A DNA stretch of 64,000 nt from Siphonodentalium dalli (GCA_032622095.1 CP136061.1:86028324-86092323), one strand, 5' to 3'. Shown: positions 23,665 through 34,229, counted from the first letter of the stretch. Made by a program: numbers and translations. The notes: generated by a model from the sequence alone, not told the origin.

Positions 23665-23819
23665 CACAGAACGACACGATGTGTAAATGGGTTTGTCGAT
23701 ACGGCACTCGTGCTGTCGCGGAAGGATCGAACTCGAGGCGCAAGCGCCTCTCGTTCTATCCTTCTGCGACAGCACTCGTGCGTATCGACAAACCTATTTA
23801 AACATCGTGTTGTTCTGTG
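23665..23819. repeat. Near-perfect hairpin, about 70-bp arms
   Basis: CACAGAACGACACGATGT...GGGTTTGTCGATACG.GCACTCG on the left is mirrored on the right, ending CATCGTGTTGTTCTGTG. The tip is GAGGCGCAAGCGCCTC (23735-23750), itself a perfect small hairpin. GC-rich relative to its surroundings. Confidence 0.9.
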
Positions 23820-24595
23820 TATTTATGTACTCAGCAAAACGGATATATAAATGGAAGGGCATGTGAAACGAAGATTTTTATAAACATCCTTGAACAGCTA
23901 TAAATTGAGTCTTTTACCAAATTTTAACAAATTTATTTCACAAAATTTTCCAATTTCGCCTTTCTTGATCCTTTTTTTTATTTTTAGTAATGTATGTTGT
24001 TTTTAATTGGTTAATAGACATAATCTTGCTAAGAAACATTGTGTTGCAATTAGTTTGAGGTTTGGCACTTTTTTCTCATAAATGCACTGGACTAATAGTC
24101 ATATCCTGCTGGTAAACACAAATATCTATAGGTGAGAAGACCAACTATTCACCGATCGATCAATAATAATACTCAGTAATCAGTACCAGATATATTCTTG
24201 CACCTGAAACAAAAGTGCGAAGAAAAATGTAGCACCGCTTGCTCATTGGACATTGGAAGTTCTTTTTCGAGATATTATATTTACCAGATCAAGTCTGTGA
24301 ACCTGCGTATACTTCTGGATCTTATTTTATTATAATCGCATTGCGGACTAAATCGGATATTGGCTGTACAAAAGGGATTTTACGCGGCAATTTCGGCAAA
24401 GGACAAGTAAATCAGTCACCATTCATAAATCAATAAATCAATCACTAAATTGAATCAGCCTGACAGAACATGCAAGCGCCTTCTCTGATGACGGAGAATA
24501 GGCCTACCATTACGGTTTTTGCGGGAAATTATTTCCGTTCCCAAGCTCTTTATCTGTACACACGATGACCCATAACTGTTATCGTGCGATATGCG
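23820..24595. other. No recognisable feature upstream of the zinc-finger locus
   Basis: AT-rich sequence. No upstream exon, start codon context or promoter could be identified for the downstream zinc-finger frame. Confidence 0.5.
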
Positions 24596-24925
24596 GTGTC
24601 ATGTGGTAAAGTATTTAGTTATCCAAGTAATCTGACGAGACATACAGAAATTAACTCCGGTGATCACCCATATCGATGTGCAATTTGTCAAAAATAATTC
24701 ACTGTATTGAAACAATTCACTGAACACAAGAGGATTCACGCAGGTGACAAGCCAAATCAGTGTGACATGTATGCGATAAAGCATTTAGATATTCAATTAA
24801 CCTGGCGAAACATAAACTAATGCACTCAAGTGATCTGACGTATAAATGTGATATTTGTAAAAAATAATTTCCGCTGTCTAGAAGCTTGAATTCACACAAG
24901 AGGATGCACACACTGGTGATCGACC
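24596..24925 (+). pseudogene. Decayed C2H2 zinc fingers upstream of the open frame
   Basis: About four finger remnants are legible. Examples are 'FSYPSNLTRHTEINSGDHPY', 'RCAICQK' followed by a TAA, 'EHKRIHAGDKPNQCDM', and 'YKCDICKK' followed by a TAA. A one-base deletion in the linker just before 24926 puts them out of frame with the open array. They have the same 84-bp spacing as the intact fingers and belong to the same locus, but cannot be translated as one protein. Confidence 0.85.
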
Positions 24926-26020
24926 GTGCAGTGCGATATATGTGAGAAATCATTTAATCATTCAAGTAACCCGAAGAAACACAAAATAATCAACTCCGGC
25001 GATCGACCGTATCTCTGCGATATTTGTGAGAAAGTATTCACGGAATCAAGCGCTCTGACCATGCATAAAAGAATGCACTCCGGCGATCGCCCATATCAAT
25101 GTGATATGTGTGAAAAATCATTTCTGCTGGTGGGTAACTTGAATGCACACAAGAGGATACACACCGGCGATCGTCCATATCAGTGCGATATATGTGAGAA
25201 AACATTTAGTCAATCAAGCAACCTGACGACACATAAAAGAACACACTCTGGCGAATACCCATATCAATGCGATGTGTGTGAAAAAGCATTTGCCCTTAAG
25301 GGACAATTGACTTCACACAATATGATACACACTGGTGAACGCCCGTATAAATGTGATATTTGTCAAAAATCATTTCTGCATTCGGGAACCTTGACTTTAC
25401 ACAAGAGGATACACACCGGCGATCGACCATATGAGTGCGATATATGTGAGAACGCATTCATTACATCTAGTGAGCTAACAATTCATAAAAGAGTTCACTC
25501 CGGCGACCGCCCGTATCAATGTGATATCTGTGGAAAATTATTTCTGCAGTCGGGTAGCTTGAATGTACACAAGAGGATACACACTGGTGAACGCCCGTAT
25601 AAATGTGATGTTTGTCAAAAATCATACAGCACGTCGGGACATTTGATTTCACACAAGAGGATCCACACCGGCGATCGACCATATAAGTGCGATGTATGTG
25701 AGAAAGCATTCATTACATCTAGTGAGCTAACAATTCATAAAAGAATCCACTCCGGCGACCGCCCGTATCTGTGTGATATATGTGAAAAATCATTTCTGCA
25801 GGCGAGTAACTTGAATAGACACATGAGGATACACACTGGTGAACGCCCGTATAAATGTGATGTTTGTCAAAAATCATACAGCACGTCGGGACATTTGATT
25901 TCACACAAGAGGATCCACATCGGTGATCGACCATTCAAGTGCGATATATGTGAAAAATCATTTAGTCAATCAAGCAACATGACGACACATAAAAGAACAC
26001 ACTCCGGCGAACGCCCGTAG
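24926..26020 (+). CDS. C2H2 zinc-finger protein, 13 tandem fingers (possibly truncated or pseudogenic)
   Basis: The open frame is exactly 13 x 28 residues. Each unit has the form C-x2-C-x12-H-x3-H with a TG/SG-E/D-RPY linker, the classical Kruppel-type sequence-specific DNA-binding array, expected to act in the nucleus. Finger 1 has Asn in place of the last zinc-binding His. There is no ATG before finger 1: the frame is open from a one-base frameshift at 24926 and the first in-frame Met is at 25061, inside finger 2. The end at 26018-26020 is a TAG where the Tyr of the RPY linker should be, and legible finger sequence continues after it. No KRAB, SCAN, BTB or other partner domain is visible. 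It could be one exon of a gene with an upstream exon not seen here, or a decaying array. Its targets cannot be stated. Confidence 0.8.
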   Translation: MQCDICEKSFNHSSNPKKHKIINSGDRPYLCDICEKVFTESSALTMHKRMHSGDRPYQCDMCEKSFLLVGNLNAHKRIHTGDRPYQCDICEKTFSQSSNLTTHKRTHSGEYPYQCDVCEKAFALKGQLTSHNMIHTGERPYKCDICQKSFLHSGTLTLHKRIHTGDRPYECDICENAFITSSELTIHKRVHSGDRPYQCDICGKLFLQSGSLNVHKRIHTGERPYKCDVCQKSYSTSGHLISHKRIHTGDRPYKCDVCEKAFITSSELTIHKRIHSGDRPYLCDICEKSFLQASNLNRHMRIHTGERPYKCDVCQKSYSTSGHLISHKRIHIGDRPFKCDICEKSFSQSSNMTTHKRTHSGERP

Positions 26021-26316
26021 CAATGCGATGTGTGTGAAAAATCATTCGCATTTAAGGGACACAATCGAAGGCCCACAATCATACCCTCATTCTGACGCAA
26101 ACAGTACACTTTGACATCTTAACGTGTATCCCCACTTTACTATCATATTTTAATCATACAAGTGTTGTTTATATACCTTTGTATTATATGTATTGCAGGC
26201 AGGAAGCCTAACTCTTTTGTTAATTGTTAATTGTTTGTTGGAAAGGGGTGTCAATAAGTTAGCAATAACTTGTGCCCGAATCCAATTAGCTATTCTTTGC
26301 TAATAAAATATGTTTA
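26021..26316 (+). other. 3'-UTR-like insertion between zinc-finger blocks
   Basis: After the TAG the finger frame continues for about 25 codons ('QCDVCEKSFAFKGH') and then ends. The following ~230 bp, with 'CTTTGCTAATAAAATATG' near 26295 (AATAAA-type signal), has no finger pattern. Finger sequence resumes at about 26320. This may be an inserted transcript end or an old intron or element. Confidence 0.5.
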
Positions 26317-26725
26317 AACTAAGGGACAATTGATTTCACCCAATAGTATACACGCTGGTGAACGCCCGTATAAATGTGATATTTGTCAAAAATCATTTCT
26401 GCATTCGGGAACCTTGACTTTACACAAGAGGATACACACCGGCGATCGACCATATGAGTGCGATATATGTGAGAAAACATTCATTACATCTAGTGAGTTA
26501 ATAATTCATAAAATAATCCACTCCGGCGGGCGCCCGTATCAATGTGATATCTGTGAAAAATTATTTCTGCAGTCGAGTAGCTTGAATATCCACAAGAGGA
26601 TACACACCGGCGATCGACCATATTAGTGCGATATATGTGAGAAATCTTTCAATCAATCAAGCAACCTGACGAAACATGAAATAACACATTCCGATGATCA
26701 CGCGTATCAAATCATTCGCCCTTAA
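26317..26725 (+). pseudogene. Second block of C2H2 fingers, duplicate of fingers 5-8, decaying
   Basis: The open part (26330-26626) encodes the end of one finger and three full fingers: 'CDICQKSFLHSGTLTLHKRI', 'CDICEKTFITSSELIIHKII' and 'CDICEKLFLQSSSLNIHKRI'. It matches 25312-25590 almost base for base, so it is a recent segmental copy. A TAG replaces the linker Tyr at about 26623. One more finger ('CDICEKSFNQSSNLTKHEIT') follows before the pattern fades. The first His of the leading finger is changed (Pro). Confidence 0.85.
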
Positions 26726-26939
26726 CTCTTTTGCTGCCATCGCGCCACATGGAAATAAACCCCAGTGCCAAGCATTCTAGATTTAAATATCAGTATTTTA
26801 TGTGCATGTATATATGGGTAATGCAATGACTTAGTCATTATGGCTATCAGGTAATTATTGATGTATTTAGTTGAAACTTCACATGTGGGTATATTTGGCA
26901 ATTACCTATTACCGTGGCAAGTCAAACACTGCTAGTTAA
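26726..26939. other. Spacer
   Basis: No recognisable feature. Confidence 0.4.
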
Positions 26940-27122
26940 TTTAAGAAAACAATATTTCCCTACATTTGGTAAAAATTGTCATTGGAATTGTAATCAGTTG
27001 GAAATTTTCCAACCTAAGCGGGGGTGTCAGGTTTGAAATTTCTAACTCTAAGAAGGCTAGATGCTAAGATTTTGCAATTTTCTTGTTCAGATTAAAAAAT
27101 TGTCCTGGTCCCTCCCCCGTGG
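26940..27122. repeat. Direct repeat flanking a TTAA element, left copy
   Basis: It begins TTAAGAAAACAATATTTCC and ends 'AAGATTTTGCAATTTTCTTG'. A related copy (about 75-80%) starts directly at the TTAA on the right edge of the element at 27671. The pair therefore brackets that element. Confidence 0.7.
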
Positions 27123-27145
27123 CCAATAAACAACTGCTAATTAGT

Positions 27146-27673
27146 TTAAAGGTGGATTATCTCTTTGTAAACATGTATTATATAGTTACCGGGGTATAAA
27201 ATATTAGATTTGAATCGAAGACTCCTGTCCGCAAATGCTTCTATCGATTAATATTAATTTTATTTCGAATATTTTCTGGTCTAAAAAGGTGTGTTTGTTC
27301 AGCTAACGAACAATAGTGGTTACTGTTAACAGTGTCCATAAATTATATTGTACAATTTTGTCACTAATAAACGTTAATTATACTCATTATCGCTTATATC
27401 TGTGGAACAAAACAATACAAACAACCAATCTGTGACATTTGACATTCATTGCGTAGCCGTAGGAACAGCCCAGTGCTCTGTATCGCAATACGGTCTCATC
27501 CGAATGGTCGGTTCTAAAAATAGTAACATAAATGGGCCCGATATAATATTCGAAATAAAATCAATATTAATTGATAGAAGCTTTTCCGGACATAGGTCTT
27601 CAGTTCATATCTATTATTTTATACCCACGCAACTATTTAAAATTTGTTATTTAAAGAGATAATCCATCTTTAA
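27146..27673. mobile_element. TTAA-ended ~528-bp element, copy 2 (uninterrupted)
   Basis: Complete copy with ends TTAAAGGTGGATTATCTCTT and AAGAGATAATCCATCTTTAA. It contains AATTATAC once (27377-27384), so it serves as the empty site for the 4-kb foldback insertion in copy 1. A frame of 86 codons (27402-27662) also exists in copy 1 but is shifted in copy 3, so it is unlikely to be protein. Confidence 0.92.
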
Positions 27674-27855
27674 GAAAACAAATATTTTACTACATTTGAT
27701 CAAAATTGTGGACTGAAATGGTCAATTGGAAATTTTCTAAAACCTAAGGGTGAGTAATACTGAGTATGAGGTTTGAACATGAATTTCTGACACTAGGAAA
27801 GCTTGAGGCCAATCTATATGCTAGGATTTTGCGATTTTCTTGTTTACATTTTGCA
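27671..27855. repeat. Direct repeat flanking a TTAA element, right copy
   Basis: Begins TTAAGAAAACAAATATTTTA and ends 'AGGATTTTGCGATTTTCTTG'. It pairs with 26940-27122 and contains a ~20-bp extra segment. Confidence 0.7.
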
Positions 27856-29110
27856 CACCTGTTTCCGATAGTTGACTGTATGGTGCTGAATGTCGTCGAA
27901 CAATGGTGACATCTATATGGCTCGACATGCATCTATCTGAAATAGAATACGAACTTACGAAGTATTATTATAACGTATGTACGTGTAACCAAAATACGTA
28001 TGTGTAACCAAAACACACAATTCTGATACCCACATGCACATCAAGGCTAAAATAATTACCCACAATTGGCATCCCAGCACGAAATATACAAATATGTTAT
28101 AGTACAAGGACATTTTCTGGGGGAAATATTCATTCCTATATTGTCTTAGACACATAGAGATATACAGGTGTTAAATGGTATAAATGCATAAATGTAAGTT
28201 ATTACAATGGTTGAGGCAATACAACTTTCAGACGTGGTTTGTCATAATATAACAACTTCGACATATGTGTGTTGTGTGATAAAGCATAGCAGCACATATA
28301 CATGGATGTTTGTATTAGTCCACATTCATACGCCTTACCGTGATGCATAGACAGGAACTCGGGTTTTCACTGTGTTATCTCTTAATGACACCTATAACCC
28401 ACTCATTTGTGTCAATTTATATATGCATCATCTGTAGTCGAAATTATTTCAATAACGACCCATATTTCGATGTGTGTTAATCATATTTTCTATCAGCATT
28501 TACCCGGTGTACGTGGTGCATTCATAATTCGATCACCCTAAGAGCGTGGTCTTCAAAACCGTTGTGGGAGTTTGCGACATGAGAATACCGACTTTCACAA
28601 CACACTATATATATATTCCCATGCTTCATCTTGTTAAAACAACTGGTTTTCACATGTGAGAAAGCCAAGATGATATACTAAATACTGACTGAGAGTGAGA
28701 ATAAAGCCGTCCATAAACGACGAAATTCGTAAAAAAGAGAGACTTGAGTGGAATTAGTATTTCGAATATGTTTTTTCACAAATTTGACACATCATTTAGG
28801 TGAATGGAAGAATGCATTCCATAGATGGTTATCTCCCAAATGTCCCAAACGTATCTGGTAGGAAAGATAAGTTTTATTTCTTTAATATTCACAGACTTTG
28901 TGATGTGTGTTGAAAAAAAATGGCAACAGTGTCCCGTTGTGCGAGTCTTCTCACCCGGTGTGTGAGTTCACGTATGACCAGCGTGTTAATATAATTAATA
29001 ATTAAGTCATAACAATGTTCAAGCATAGCGTAATTAACGAACCACGGCTAAATCAGACACATAATGGTATCGCATGCGGCCTTTTTTTTAATCATCTCAA
29101 AATAAGTCCA
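27856..29110. other. No recognisable gene
   Basis: On the minus strand about 60 codons (27744-27932) contain 'YRCHHCSTTF' and 'RCAKCK', a cysteine pattern reminiscent of a zinc-binding fragment. It is too short and lacks the second half of a C2H2 finger. The rest is AT-rich with no pattern. Confidence 0.4.
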
Positions 29111-29200
29111 TAGATATGTATTCCCATTGAATAAGATTAATAGATATGTATTCCCATTGAATAAGATTCATAGATATGTATTCCCATTGAATAAGATTCA
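29111..29200. repeat. 30-bp tandem repeat, three copies
   Basis: TAGATATGTATTCCCATTGA plus ATAAGATTMA, perfect except for one base, period exactly 30 bp. Confidence 0.95.
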
Positions 29201-29208
29201 CTCAGGCC

Positions 29209-29215
29209 TTACTTC
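29209..29215. repeat. Probable target duplication, left (TTACTTC)
   Basis: Also present at 29612-29618, directly after the element. Because GCC also repeats, the real length may be 7-10 bp. Confidence 0.75.
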
Positions 29216-29611
29216 GGCTGAATAGGTCATTGTCGCATGGTTTCTGGCAAAAAGACACCCAGGATCTCTTAAACTGCCAAAAAGACACCCAGGATCTCTT
29301 AAACTGTCAAAAAGACACACAGGATATCAAAGTCTCACCAAACAACTGGAATTTTGTTTAGTCGTCTGCTATTAATATTGGTCCAACTATCAATGATGCG
29401 GAATTGCGCTGTCATTCAGACTCAAAGCCGAATTAAATTTCGTTGATATTTCACTCCGATCACAAACAAATAATTATAATATTAATAGCAGACGACTAAA
29501 CAAAATTCACGTTGTTTGGCGAGACTTTGAGATCATGGGTGTCTTTTTGACAATTTAAAAGATCCTGGGTGTCTTTTTGCCAGAAACCATGCGACAATGA
29601 CCTATTCAGCC
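29216..29611. mobile_element. 396-bp foldback element with internal 30-bp repeats
   Basis: Ends GGCTGAATAGGTCATTGTCG and its exact reverse complement. The arms extend over about 165 bp each and include 'AAAAAGACACCCAGGATCTC' units (three on the left, two on the right, inverted) and 'TTTAGTCGTCTGCTATTAAT'. The central ~90 bp is unique. No coding capacity. TSD-like TTACTTC lies on both sides. Confidence 0.9.
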
Positions 29612-29618
29612 TTACTTC

Positions 29619-30147
29619 GTGGGGCGATTATGATTAATTACACTCCGGAGACAAGGGTTCATCGAAAGAGTGGGTCCAAATAGCAATTTAGTGTATACAA
29701 TAGGTCAATCATATATCCGGGTATATGAGAAATCCGAGATTGACAATGCAAACAAACTACGGGCTCACTACTTCACAGACATAAAACATAAAAAATACCT
29801 TTCAAATAACTTTCGTTTTGGATAAATTATTATAGAACATAAACTCCCTACTATATAGTACTAAAATTGAAGATAGTTGTTTGTTGTCGAGACGGGAGTA
29901 TTTTACTGAAATTAACCATTATATTATTGACGCTGGATGAGCACTCCTCTTCAGATACTAGATGTTCATAAAATATCATCATGTCGATTGCAACGAAACT
30001 CCACGAACCAACGTCATCGTGTAGCTTTCCCCATTGACCGAATACGTGTTCACCTCAATGTAGCTTCTGCTTTGTTCATAACAATGTTTTCCTTGTCGAT
30101 TCAAGAAAATAGAAGGATATATATGGATTATCAGATGCATGTATTTA
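29619..30147. other. No recognisable feature
   Basis: AT-rich. It may include the eroded 3' UTR of the minus-strand LINE that ends near 30148. Confidence 0.4.
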
Positions 30148-30399
30148 TCATGTAGTAATAGGATAATAGGCAAGGCACATATAATGATTCGACATGATGT
30201 TAAAGGGAAGGACCTTGCGAAGGATTGTCGTGAAACTATATGCTTCGTATCCACATATGCAATTAGAAGTATCAGAGACAAAATTGTTGTACATATCTGA
30301 TTTGAGTTCACTACAGTAGTTGCGAATTATGCAGTGTAAGATGCTTAGTTTTCTTGGACCATTTAATACAGCATTGGGGAGGTTTCGTGGGTGGGTCAA
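30148..30399 (-). pseudogene. LINE ORF2 C-terminal tail
   Basis: 'NAVLNGPRKLSILHCIIRNY', 'CSELKSDMYNNFVSD' and 'CICGYE' resemble the Cys-rich end of LINE ORF2 proteins (RKLxIxH...CSxLxxDL...C.CG). This explains a frame that otherwise looks orphan. It is joined to the upstream piece through a frameshift in 30400-30466. Confidence 0.75.
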
Positions 30400-30466
30400 T
30401 TAATTTCAAATTCATCTTAAATTCAAGAAGAGTACTTACATTTATAATTGGCTTTGGTAGTTTATT

Positions 30467-30805
30467 TCAAGATAACGTACATTTAGGTAAATAAGAGTTT
30501 CTGAAATGTTCTGTATGCGAACGGTGTGAATGGAATTTGTCAGGTTCGCATATCATATCGATTACTGGTAACTTGTCTGGATCGGGGTGGCAACATGGGA
30601 GTGAGGTAATTGGGGACTTGGTTGTTATTTTAAACATGGTGTGCAACTCGTGGAGTTCTCGTCGAGTTTCAAGCCTTGGCCATCCTACTTCGTCAAACAA
30701 GCGATTAATATCAACGGAACGCGTTAATCCTGTGACTATTCTTGCAGCATCCTTGTGTATGTCATCGAACATTTTTAATAAGCAATCTGTCGCAGTGCCC
30801 CACAC
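30467..30805 (-). pseudogene. LINE ORF2 region after the RT catalytic core
   Basis: 'WGTATDCLLKMFDDIHKDAA', 'RIVTGLTRSVDINRLFDEVG' and 'WPRLETRRELHELHTMFKI' match the thumb and connection part of LINE reverse transcriptases (W.....LEK.Q..A.R...G pattern). No catalytic residues lie here. The break to the RT piece at 30806-30840 is a frameshift or stop. Confidence 0.82.
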
Positions 30806-30840
30806 TACATCGGCATAGTCTATAATTGGTCAGATATATG

Positions 30841-31640
30841 CTATGTATACTTTCGGTCCAGGTCGTACTTCAATCTTATTTGTGAGAGACGCGATGTTGC
30901 GTTGTTTGCTATTGTATTTATATGAGTGTTCCATTTTAGATTCGATTGTATTTTAAGTCCAAGATGTTTGTGTGAGTTTGTAGATAATACATTTTCTTGT
31001 TCGAATTTTAAATTCGGGGTCACGTTATTATTTGTAAGGGAAAAGGAAATTGCTCTAGTTTTCGTTGGGTAAAATTTCACTAGCCATTTATTTGCCCAGT
31101 CGGCGACTCTTTCAAGGTCTTCGTTCATATTCTTGGTTAGAATATCGATGTCATAGTGGGTAGTCACGAGGCAAGTGTCGTCCGCGTACATTCTTGTGGT
31201 TGCATTAATGTAATCAGAGAGGTCGTTTATATAAACTAAGAATAGGAGTGGGCCAATAATATAGCCTTGGGGGACTCCAGCTGGGATAACTTCAAAATTT
31301 GAGGAGTTGTTCACTAAGACCCTTTGTTTGTGATTGAACAGATAATCTTTTTTAGCCATTCTAATAGATTTCCAGAGACTCCATATTGTTCCAATTTATA
31401 TAGCAGCCCCCTGTGCCATACTCGCTTAAACGCTTTTGATATATCGAAAAATTCTGCACATGTATAAAGGCTGTTGTCGATATTATGGTACAGGATGTGT
31501 TATAGTTCTATTAACTGGTATACTGTACTATGGCCAGGGGAAAACCCAGACTGGTGATTAGATAACACATTATTTTTCGTGAAGTATGTCATAATATGTT
31601 GTATGACCACTTTTTCGAACATTTTGCCTATATATTTTCG
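30841..31640 (-). pseudogene. LINE reverse transcriptase domain
   Basis: Motif A 'FFDISKAFKRVWHRGLLYKL' is legible at about 31410-31470 after 'SNHQSGFSPGHSTVYQLIEL', where a TAA follows. Motif B is 'AGVPQGYIIGPLLF' and motif C 'MYADD' (Asp 60-61 counted from the Met at 31359). 'KHLGLKIQSNLKWNTHI' follows. The frame 31359-30841 is intact over 172 codons. Confidence 0.88.
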
Positions 31641-31697
31641 GCAGTACTATGCAACATATCTGGGCTGATGCTATCGTAACTCTGGTTTGGGTTTTGA

Positions 31698-32426
31698 TTA
31701 CGTCCTGAAGTCTATAGAAATCAATAATATTTTTGAGTTTGGAAGTAAATTGGAGTTAAAATCTCCAAGTAAAATTATATTTTGGGAGACATCTAGTGCC
31801 CGAGATATGGACAAACCTACCAGATCCCAATAGTTCGATCGGCAATATTGCTCTGATCGACACGATAAGCATAGCAAAATATGTTGTGATTTTGAGACAA
31901 TGTCAAACCATAGCATCGAAGAGGTATCGGTTTCTAAATCGTTTTTCTAAATCGTTTCTCCGTTTGAAGACTATGTGAGAGGAGACGTATACGCATAGTC
32001 CACAGCCGTAGGAATCTCGATCAAGTCGGATATGGGGACTGAAATTATAAATCGCTAGTCTATCGGAGGGGTAAGATGGATCAAGGTGAGTTTCAGTGAA
32101 CATAGGATATTGAAGTAATTTATCATGTCTACTATCTTTTCCAGTTTATGTCTTATGCTCCATACGTTATAATGAAATACTGTTAACGTGTTGTCTTCGT
32201 GTACAGTGTTATGGCTGGGACTGGGCCCTGGGTTGCTCTGTGCGGTACCGGAGCATAACAAAAGCATTGATATGACCAGAAGAATTAGAGGGAGATTTAT
32301 TCTTAATCCGTGATGTATCTTATAAATTCTATGGGTTTTCGTACTTAATGATGAGTGGCGAGTAGAATGCCTTCCTGAATTTAATATGCCAGTCACGATG
32401 CGGTGCTGCAATGGCGATATTCCCAT
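31698..32426 (-). pseudogene. LINE N terminus and endonuclease fragments
   Basis: The first piece (32426-32055) has a basic start, a hydrophobic run (LPLILLVISMLLLCSG, about residues 45-60), then QSNPGP and 'LTVFHYNVWSIRHKL', the first endonuclease motif with the N replaced in context. The second (32103-31903) reads 'TETHLDPSYPSDRLAIYNFS' with the catalytic Glu and 'GLCVYVSS'. The third (31916-31698) has 'NIILLGDFNSNLL', the GDFN catalytic motif. The three pieces lie in different frames. Confidence 0.85.
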
Positions 32427-32819
32427 TTAGTTTGGAAAAAGTTTCGGCGGCACAGGAGCAAGATTGACGTACATTGGATACAACTATTTAAATATGTCGT
32501 GTTGTTACCTTCATCTAAGTTCAGCACGATAAAGGCACATCAATAGGTTGAAATATGACTAGAAATGAGGGCTCACACGGACACCGATCCGGTAGACAGT
32601 ATTATCATTACCCATGTTATAAAAAGCCGCTCGGCCACAGTGTCCCCCAAACCGGTGGCTTCATTTGGAGCGGAGGCTTGGTAGAAGCATACTCTATGGA
32701 TAAGACACTTGTGCATTGTCTCACTACTGACATGCATACAAATAACCAAATCTTAAAACAACTCTTAAAGTCAAAATATAACCTCAAATTGGCATAAAAT
32801 GAAGAAAATTACAAGAAAA
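32427..32819. other. No recognisable feature
   Basis: A plus-strand frame at 32555-32797 has no known domain. Probably spacer. Confidence 0.4.
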
Positions 32820-33356
32820 AATGAAATTTCTAAGTCGAAAAGCCCATAACTCTGAGAAAAATCATCGGATCAAACTCAAATTCGAATTTGATCTCTATCT
32901 TGATATGACTGATCCAAACAAAAACGGTATTTGCAATTAAAGGATCCAAACTTGAGATATCATCCGGAAACCGAAAAAGTGAGAAATTTTCTAAGTAAAA
33001 CAAGTCGAAAAAGGGCCACAACTCTCGCAAAAATGGGCGGAGCATACCCATATTCGAACTTGACCTGTACATAGGGCTGATAAACTCACATAAAAAAATT
33101 GGTTCAGATATGATCACACAAACTGAAGTTATCATCCGGAAACCAGCATATTACAAGATTCTAAGTAAAAAAGGGCCATAACTCTCGCAAAAATGGGCGG
33201 ATCAAACCCTTTATTTTGGTCTGATAAACTCACCTATGAAATTTGCTTTTGATCTAATAACCGAAACTAAAGTTATCATCCGGAAACCATTTCGGACGGA
33301 CGGACGCACGGACACCGGCTATTTTAATAGTCCCCCGAATTTTTTTTTCGGGGGAC
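32820..33356. mobile_element. GTCCCCCGAA-ended repeat, inverted copy with ~150-bp modules
   Basis: Three and a half modules of 'AAGTCGAAAAAGGGCCATAA', 'CTCTCGCAAAAATGGGCGGA', 'TGATCACACAAACTGAAGTT' and 'ATCATCCGGAAACC' lead to a GGACGGACGG tract. They end in the hairpin AGTCCCCCGAA..TTCGGGGGAC (33330-33356). It is the mirror orientation of the elements at 681 and 4219. Confidence 0.8.
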
Positions 33357-34229
33357 AATAATAATTGGAGTGCGCCTGCGTAAACTTATATATAGGTCCA
33401 GTCTAGTGAGACGAATAGTTGAGGTCGTCGTTGTCATCGTTAACACATTTTAGCGCATATATGACACTTTAGTGGACAGCGACAACTTTTGTTATATTAT
33501 ATGGCAGACGACGAGATTTCGCTATCAAAATGCGCAGTGAAATATGATATCAATCGGGAAGGTGTCAAATTACACACACCATTGCTAAAATACGTATCGA
33601 GTAAATCAACAGAATGTCATATTTCATCTTTTTGGTCGGATATATCGCCAAGATCGTACTGAAATCCAGTGGCATTGCATGAGGCTAAATTGGTAATTTA
33701 TGTTCAGTTGCACTCAATGATCGCCTGTTCAAGAGTTTCACCATACAATCCATGTTGTTACCCTCCTCCCTATTTTCAACCCTTCTGATTGGCCCGTTTC
33801 CTGCCACGTGCCGGGCGACAAATCACACTGTCGCCCGCTGAGCCGGGAGACATTGTTTTTGTCGCCCGCCTGATGTTACAATGCAAGAATATCTCCAAAC
33901 ACACTGCAGTAACTCATCTATTTCTCATCACTATAATGTACTAAAAGTCATAGATCTTATATACCCCACGGATTCGCAAAACACACCAGTTGTGGTGTTT
34001 GATAATTTGCATATATTTACTAATATTCGAACTTTTAAGTTGATACTTTTATCGGACAAGCGTTATTATGTACTTTTTACATTGAAACTTATCGGTGATT
34101 CAATATGTTCATGTCGACATGATGGTGCAAGATTGAAAGAGTGGATCCCTTCAGGTTGGTTGGTTATAAATGTTTGCTGGTAGACAACGTAATGCATACG
34201 TGTGTCGCGAATGAATGGTACTGTACGCT
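33357..34229. other. No recognisable gene, one small hairpin
   Basis: CGGGCGACA-aatcacac-TGTCGCCCG at about 33811-33836 is a perfect 9-bp-arm hairpin. The open frame at 33881-34183 has no recognisable domain. Confidence 0.5.

Larger units (their letters stand above)
30148..32426 (-). mobile_element. CR1/jockey-like LINE remnant with internal deletion
   Basis: On the minus strand the order is N-terminal hydrophobic segment and NPGP motif (32426-about 32220), endonuclease pieces (32190-31700), reverse transcriptase (31650-30841), connection region (30805-30467) and C-terminal Cys-rich tail (30399-30148). Several frameshifts, a TAA in RT near 31508, and loss of sequence between endonuclease and RT (around 31690) make it dead. 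Motifs such as 'NVWSIRHKLEKI', 'TETHLDPS' and 'AGVPQGYIIGPLLFLVYIND' are of CR1/L2/jockey-group type. The exact clade is inference. Confidence 0.88.

Noticed and set aside
27402-27662. 86-codon frame in the TTAA element, also present in copy 1
   Set aside because: Broken by a small insertion in copy 3. Similarity extends equally over non-coding parts of the element.
27744-27932. Minus-strand Cys-rich peptide with RCHHC and RCAKC as a possible zinc finger gene
   Set aside because: Only about 20 residues show the pattern, the spacing fits no standard finger, and the surrounding sequence is a diverged repeat.
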